Shown here: positions 58,081 to 64,000 of the stretch, in pieces
Numbering within the stretch: the stretch's first letter is position 1
How the letters are laid out: each line of letters opens with the position of its first letter
Assembly: GCA_028023455.1 (NCBI GenBank)
Contig: JAQFVV010001082.1
Location: forward strand, 51,658-115,657
Direction of reading: 5' to 3'
DNA length: 64,000 nucleotides
Source of the DNA: Epiperipatus broadwayi
Lineage: Eukaryota; Onychophora; Udeonychophora; Euonychophora; Peripatidae
Position numbers and translations under genes: made by a program
Notes under the pieces: model-generated
The model's input: the letters and a program-made list of their open reading frames with translations, nothing else
The model's database searches: none
What the model was told of the DNA's origin: nothing

Positions 58081-59400
58081 GACAGATTTTTGAAACCACA
58101 CATGCTGGTTTGTTACTAGATTGAGAACTACAGACTGTTGAAACTTTTGCTCTCTTTCTAAAATAACTGGTTTCATCTCCCTTATTGCCTCTCTTAAATC
58201 AATCATCTTATCGGATGCATGAAGTTTTTCCTCCAACTCTCTTTTCCTTCTTTTCACTTCATGATCTATCCCAATCTGCTCTTTGGTCATCATCTCATTT
58301 ACTTTCTTTACTGGGAGATTTGGTATTATGGCTAATATCGGCCTTTCTACTTCTTTTTCACCTTGTGGATTGTTAACTAAAGTAGGCATCCTTTTCTCTG
58401 ACTGACTCTGTTCTGAGCTATCCCTACAGTCATCTGGACTGATGCTAACATCATTTTGCCTTGAATTTGGGTTTGACTGATCCTGCAGCTTTACATTATT
58501 TTCTTTATTATCAGTGGTCGGACTATCCAGATTATCTTTTAAAACTGGTAAGCTCTGACTACCTTTCCGTTTTACAAGTCTAACATATTCACCCATCTCT
58601 CCTGCTCTATCTTCTAAAGAGGTTTCAGCATTATCTTCTAATCTTTGACTACCTTCTATTATACTTTCTGCACTCTTTTTGCTATCCTCTCTTAGACTTT
58701 CTATCCATCTTTTCACAGAACGACAAACCTTTTGTTCCAGACTTTCCTTATTTCTTTTGGATTTGTTATAATCTTCTTGTATGTTTTGAAACATACAATC
58801 TTTCATCAGTCTGGTCAATTTTATACCTGATAGTGCTTCCTTCTTTATTCGAATCTGAAACTCTTCAGTACTTGTTACTATCCCCTTTACTTTTACAGTA
58901 ACTTCTAATCCCATTACAACCTCTCCATCCTCTTCTTTATAAAGATTATTAACTCCAGGAATTGAGGCTCTTTTCCCATGCTTCTCTATTTTATTTCCCA
59001 AAGCTATAGGAATTTTATTGTTGTTTTCAACAGAGCTATTGATATTTTCTTTTAATTCATCTTCACTCCTCTTATCCTCTTTTTTTAAACTTTCTACACT
59101 TTCTATGCCTTTTTTATCATCTCTTAAACTTTCTCTCCAGATTCTATTATCTTCTAGCATACTTTTAAGCATCTGAATTATTTTGTCCATGTCTGATGGT
59201 GCCATCTTTGCTGTCTGAGCCTGGCCCACTTCTGGCTTCTCATCTACCATTTCTGTACTTGAGGCCTTATTATTGCTACTGACTTTAGAGGCATTTTCCT
59301 CTATTTCCTCTTCTTCAGTATGAAAACGATCACTGATTCCTGGTATTGGGGCACCTTCCTCTTCCATAACCTCTTCCATACTATAATTTAGTTCACTCAT
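57865..59400 (-). CDS. 511-residue Gag-position protein of element 2
   Basis: Not recognised by family. An intact frame, first ORF after the primer-binding site, so probably gag or a gag replacement (inference). N-terminal ~45 residues are acidic (MEEVMEEEGAPIPG, HTEEEEIEEN). Residues ~70-130 are charged and probably coiled coil, with IIQMLKSMLEDNRIWRESLR. A possibly folded core follows at ~150-215 (VVMGLEVTVKVKG, EEFQIRIKKEALSGIKL). A Ser/Asn/Asp-rich linker runs at ~275-345, a helical segment (EVKRRKRELEEKLHASDKM) at ~380-400, and WYRES-SLKN repeats at ~440-490. No CCHC knuckle, DSG/DTG protease or RT motif is visible. The start Met is the first in the frame, 1.3 kb from the LTR. Confidence 0.5.
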   Translation of the reverse strand: MSELNYSMEEVMEEEGAPIPGISDRFHTEEEEIEENASKVSSNNKASSTEMVDEKPEVGQAQTAKMAPSDMDKIIQMLKSMLEDNRIWRESLRDDKKGIESVESLKKEDKRSEDELKENINSSVENNNKIPIALGNKIEKHGKRASIPGVNNLYKEEDGEVVMGLEVTVKVKGIVTSTEEFQIRIKKEALSGIKLTRLMKDCMFQNIQEDYNKSKRNKESLEQKVCRSVKRWIESLREDSKKSAESIIEGSQRLEDNAETSLEDRAGEMGEYVRLVKRKGSQSLPVLKDNLDSPTTDNKENNVKLQDQSNPNSRQNDVSISPDDCRDSSEQSQSEKRMPTLVNNPQGEKEVERPILAIIPNLPVKKVNEMMTKEQIGIDHEVKRRKRELEEKLHASDKMIDLREAIREMKPVILEREQKFQQSVVLNLVTNQHVWFQKSVFLNRLEIPYIWYREAISLKNVNVQISLKNSNALENLNVPYIWYKESTFLEEFKNQMYIIENQSLRENLQSL

Positions 59401-60704
59401 GTTATAAAACTATATATATCCCATCTGTACTTCCCTGACCATCAAAAATCCACACATCTTCTCCCTGTCTGACACCTATTCTGACCAACTGACTGATTTG
59501 ATTTTCACCTTATTATGCATTTACAAATACAACAAAAAAAAAATTTTAATATCCTTATTTAATGAACTACACAACAATAATCTATATAGTGCATGTCTGT
59601 CTGTAATAGCCCAAATTATACATTCATCCATTCTCCCAGAAATCCGACAGATATTGACAGTCCACAGAATGACTAGCAGTTCACAATCTTGAGATAAATA
59701 AAAGAATTCAGTCACAGCACTATAATCACACAATGCATCACGAGCACTCAGAAGATCATCCCAATTCGATCACTATTAACTACCACAACCCTTGATTGAA
59801 TGAAGCAAACTCTGTTGCAATAAAAGATGTATTAAGTCTTAGGGGCTAAAATAGATAAACAATGCCTTGCTCTCTCTCTTGGAGTCTTATGTGGCAAGTA
59901 TCAAGGAATGCCCTGCTTATTATAGACTACAAAAACGAAACCTTGCTCTCTCTCTTGGAGACTTATAGGCTGATATCATGGCAGGACTACTGTTAACTGC
60001 TTCATGATAAAATAAGAATAACATATAAACTTGATTGGAAAACTATGCCGTGCTCTCTCTCTTGGAGACTTATAGGCTGATATCATGGCAGGTCTGCTGT
60101 TAACTGCTTCATGATAAAATAAAGATAACATATAAATTGGGTTGGAGCAGTGAATGGGTTTGATCATTCATAAGTTACACGAAATACATAGCATTCTCAA
60201 GGCAATGACAAAACTCTCCACTCATCATCAAAACTGCAATCTAACCAACCAAACTCCAACGATCAACCATCCAATCAAACCTCTAAAATCATAGACTTTT
60301 TACAAAATGAACTCCCCAAACACACATGAGACTACTATTCCATAATTCATCACTATTACTATGCCTATCCTATCTGGCAATAAATCATTTTAATGTTCCA
60401 CAAAAAAAAATCTATTATTTATTTCACCTTTGTCTTAAGTTGTGATATTCATCTCTATTTTCAAAATTGATAAAAAAAAACTAAGCTGTTTTATGGCTGT
60501 ACCCATTTTATCATCATCAATGAAAAATTAAATCATATTAAACATCATCATCTAAAATAAGACTGTTTGGCCAAGAAAATTTTGTAAGACAAAAAAAAAT
60601 TTTTACTGAAAAAAAAAATTTTACTAAAAAAATTTCTCTATTTTTAACCACACATCTCCCATCATTCTATAGACTCTCTTTTTCAGGTATATGGTAAAAT
60701 ATCA
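59401..60704. other. Leader of element 2 between primer site and ORF
   Basis: About 1.3 kb on the minus strand. It contains a ~110-base tandem duplication (about 59938-60030 and 60047-60140, TGCTCTCTCTCTTGGAGACT, TTAACTGCTTCATGATAAAA) with a related third piece near 59870. No ORF recognised. Confidence 0.6.
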
Positions 60705-60723
60705 GGCCCCAGTTGGGTGTCCA
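60705..60723 (-). other. Primer-binding site of element 2 (lysine tRNA-like)
   Basis: On the minus strand TGGACACCCAACTGGGGCC starts 1 base inside the LTR end (...GGTTACA). It aligns with the lysine-tRNA type site TGGCGCCCAACGTGGGGC with one gap and a few substitutions. Together with the polypurine tract it fixes the orientation of the element. Confidence 0.65.
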
Positions 60724-60724
60724 T

Positions 60725-63700
60725 TGTAACCTAATTAAATGAGTTCAAATAGATATTACCATACCTGAGTAGTCCATAGAATGATCATAATTAAAGGTAT
60801 CAAGAATTATGGGGAAATTGTTAATAACCAGTATTAAAACAATGTATTATGAAATCACGTGAAGTGAGTACACTAGTAATTCAATAAAATATAACTCAGG
60901 TATACAGGCAGTAGGTTTTATCCACTTTCATTCCTTGGTTTGATGTTAAGTGCATGTTTAAACAAATACTAAGTGAATATGGTCTAGCAGGGCGCCACTA
61001 GATTATCTGAATCTAGACACGGTTATATCTGATAACCTTTCACATGTACCGGGTTTGAATCCCTTTTTGGTACTTTATTTCTAATAAAAATGAGAGATTT
61101 TGCTTTTTGAGCCATATCACTATAAGCACTAATAGTTAGGTAAAAGTAAAACATCTTTAAACCAAAGTGGAGTATCATTGAGACATAAATCATTTCTCAG
61201 ATCTTAACATAACAAATGTGTTTCAATAGTTTTATAAGTTCACTAGCTCAGATTATATATAACTAATTTAGGATGGCAATTCACTCATCCTTGCATGAAA
61301 TAGATGATGGGATGTGGTTATAATAATACTAAGAAATCACTAAATATTATAAAATCAATATTTATTTATGGCCTTTAAACAGTTAAACAGCTCATTAATT
61401 AAAACGTTGATGACGATGATGATGATGATGATAATAATAACGATAATGACAAGGGTTTCAACTACAGCTCTAGGACTAAGCCTAAACATAAAACTAAATT
61501 TTATAAAGAAATTCATAATTATTGCTTAATTTTAGCATATTTACTTATATCTTAAATAACTAATATTCAACCATTGATGATGATGAATAATCACACTTAA
61601 CAAAGACTACACTTAATGAAATATATACGCCTCGTTTAATAAAACAAACTAATATTTATTACTACATTTCTAACATATACATAAAAATTTCTAGATAAAT
61701 ATGAAAATTGACATGAATAATAATAATAATAATTGATTATATAACAATCCTCAGATTAATTTTAAGTTCTTCCCCCTTTCCCTTCAAATGTATTTTGTAT
61801 TAAGTTGGACGTCACATTGACCATGATTTTCACTCCATGAGAAAAGTATTTAAAAAAAAAATATTATCTGCTCATTAGCACACATACTTTAAAAATCCAA
61901 CATGTAAATAGAATGTAAAAAAAAATGTTAGTAAAATTGAAAGAGCAAGTTTTAGAAACAAGTTTTAAATTATTTTCTCCCCCTCCCTTCCAAGCGCTGA
62001 AATCTATACTTAACTTGAAACAAAATAATCTAATATTCTAATACTACTCATTATTTCACATTCACTCCCAATTATACACATATAAAAATATTATTATGTA
62101 TGTGCGTGTTTTATCCCATAATAACAAAATATTATTAAAAACCAAAATAATAATAATATATCAGTTAAAACTAAAATCATAATACCATAAAAAAAAATTG
62201 TTTTACACATTAATATTGTAAAATTAATAAACAAATAATTTTCATACATTCAAGATCATTTATGAAGCTCAAAGTTATTTTTAGTAAGACATTCTTGTTT
62301 TTAATTGATCTGAATAGTCTTTAAAAGTTCTTTAAATAAAATATACCACTTTATTGCTAAAATGTTTATTAAGACTGATATCATAAAGAAAATAGATATA
62401 AAAAGTCATATTACCGATCTTTTGTTTGTGGCGAATTTCCAAGGGTTCAAACTTGTCTTGTATAATGTCTATATTTCTGCAGCTACTATTTCCGTTTTAT
62501 GTGGGAACAATCTCTTTCTTGAGGTGTATAACTATTTGATGATGATGACTCTATTGAGGTTATTTGCTTTAGTGGACAATTTGGAAATCATTATATTAAT
62601 TTTTCTTCTCTTCCTGTCAAGCATGTGGATGAAATACAGCAGTTGTTTTCACATTTATAAATTTTCTTGAGTTTAAAATCAGTTGTTGGAACAATTAATT
62701 GGACTTGATGATTAATATTTATCAGTAGATTAATTCATCTTCTTTGAATGCAGGTGAATGCTTTCTTCCTTCTATTAAAAACATCTTATTTCTCTGGTCA
62801 GTTGAAAGGTGTAGAATATTATTTTAGACACATCTTTTCTTTCCTATGTGATGTGCAGCTTCCCCAGATGGTCCAGCAAATGGAACATACATATAATTTT
62901 TCTAGCCCGCCATTTCTTATATTTTCAACATTCAAATTTGATAGTTTAATAATCTGAATCAATCACAATAATAATCTTAATAATAATTCAAGACAGCTTT
63001 TTATATCCAATTTTTAGCTACCTTAACCAATCAGAGATAGCATCACTTGCTATTTTTGGACAAATTTGTTTTAATTAGATCTCTAATTTATTTTCAACTA
63101 AATTATTTTTCAACTGAAAAGTTTAATCCTTTTTCCAGACACTTTTGTTTTAAAAAAAAAAATAGACTCAATTCTTATTTCCTTTCTTTTGTTTTTTCTT
63201 TTTCTTTTTAACATCCAGGTAACACTTCAAATCTTTGAGCTTCCTTCTTTAGATCTTGATAAGACAATTTCAATTTTTAGAGTTCTCACCCATTATAAGC
63301 TTCCAAAGTGAAACAATCATTTACAAAAAAAAATTGCTACAAAGATCGATATCTGATTAAACAGATTTCCTCTTTTAACAAAAAATTGTACAAAAAAAAT
63401 AATTTAACAGATTTAATACTTCCTTTTCTTTCAATATTTAGGAAATGTAAAATTTTGTATGTAATGTACACACATCCTTCATTCTTTCAAATCATTCATA
63501 AACTAACCTTAAATACTATAATTGCTAGCTTAGTAATTATAACCCAATTATTTAATTAAATCTGTAACTTTTAAATCCCAATTATAATTAAAGAAAAGCA
63601 AAATAAAAGTATAGAATAAAATATTAGAATTGATCAAGCATAGGTTAGTTTTAAAGAAAGTTAAAATGTTTAATATTTGAAATATAAAACAATTAAATAA

Positions 63701-64000
63701 TTTACACATACATTGCCTATATGTATGCATTATAACTTTGCTTTTTAACAGAAAATTTAAATATTAAATAGTTTAAATGTGTGTATTACCTTTCTATCAA
63801 CACACAAACAAATAAAGCATATAATTGTTGTCCCACTCTTTCTCTGTTTAAAGCTTTTAGAATTTTGATCTGGTAGGGTTTGAACTTGGATGCCCTACAG
63901 CTTCTTTTATGGTTATATAAAATTGTGATGATGATTTTTGGTTTACCTTTTCTACATGCACATTACTATAAATTTAGCTAGTGACTAAATTGTAATGGCA
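60725..64000 (-). repeat. Element 2, right (5') long terminal repeat, cut by window end
   Basis: Partner of 53829-57123. The left border is TGTAACCTAATT. Base 64000 aligns with 57121, two bases short of the predicted LTR end, so the LTR is complete except for about 2 bases. Identity to the left copy is very high beyond the first ~120 bases, indicating a recent insertion. The outer target duplication lies outside the window. Confidence 0.75.

Noticed and set aside
55549-62670. Short frames duplicated in both element 2 LTRs (55549-55791, 62362-62670, 56669-56851, 63548-63730)
   Set aside because: They are conserved only because the LTRs are nearly identical. They differ in start and have no motif.
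53829-64000. Plain 6.88-kb tandem segmental duplication
   Set aside because: It was the first reading of the repeats, but the primer-binding site, polypurine tract and TGT...ACA ends at the borders fit LTRs better. A duplication or assembly artefact is not fully excluded.

Overview
The window looks like gene-poor, strongly AT-rich (about seven bases in ten by eye) nuclear DNA of an invertebrate animal. The evidence is an RTE-clade LINE with an (ATC)n tail, tRNA-derived SINE-like repeats, hAT and TTAA-flanked DNA transposons, Penelope-like repeats with hammerhead ribozymes, long (TA)n tracts, and no bacterial-style operons or ribosome sites. I cannot name the species. No host protein-coding gene, rRNA or canonical tRNA gene was recognised. 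Almost everything identifiable is a mobile element or its remains.

Layout. 0.6-3.9 kb: an apparently full-length RTE retrotransposon (minus strand, 985-codon ORF, 11-bp target duplication) whose reverse-transcriptase box reads FADN instead of F/YADD. 5.8-7.9 kb: fragments and a decayed copy of the same LINE. 8.1-8.9, 12.45-13.2 and 31.66-32.3 kb: three copies of a repeat with 5' hairpins, partial tandem units and a type I hammerhead ribozyme. This layout is typical of Penelope-like elements, and one copy has a 17-bp target duplication. 10.6-11.6 and 37.15-37.4 kb: a foldback repeat family, one copy enclosing SINE-like sequence. 13.8-14.6 and 26.7-27.5 kb: two related piggyBac-type (TTAA) non-autonomous transposons. 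17.0-22.8 kb: a pair of ~1.35-kb direct repeats that look like LTRs, with a purine tract before the second. They enclose a 1.2-kb foldback and a ~410-bp tandem array with three copies of a second, different hammerhead ribozyme, i.e. a retrozyme-like array. 24.2-26.2 kb: a TIR-bounded element filled with poly-T-rich tandem repeats. 27.8-28.7 and 37.4-38.4 kb: decayed reverse-transcriptase genes. 30.2-31.3 kb: a broken hAT (ZBED5-like) transposase. 32.9-33.2 kb: a 272-bp solo-LTR-like insertion. 39.7-40.85 kb: a 351-bp tandem array (two direct units plus an inverted one). 40.87-41.35 kb: an RTE deletion derivative that keeps only the two ends.

42.15-64.0 kb: two neighbouring LTR-retrotransposon-like elements, both transcribed from the minus strand. 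Each has unusually long (~3.3-3.4 kb) LTRs around only ~3-3.6 kb of internal DNA. Each carries a lysine-tRNA-like primer-binding site, charged Gag-position ORFs, and a short downstream remnant ending in a shared GTYNA-SLIPY motif. Protease and reverse transcriptase are absent. The right-hand LTR of the second element ends within about 2 bases of the window edge.

How the pieces may work together (inference): the non-autonomous elements would need enzymes supplied in trans by relatives elsewhere in the genome. The hammerheads would cut multimeric transcripts of their repeats into unit lengths.
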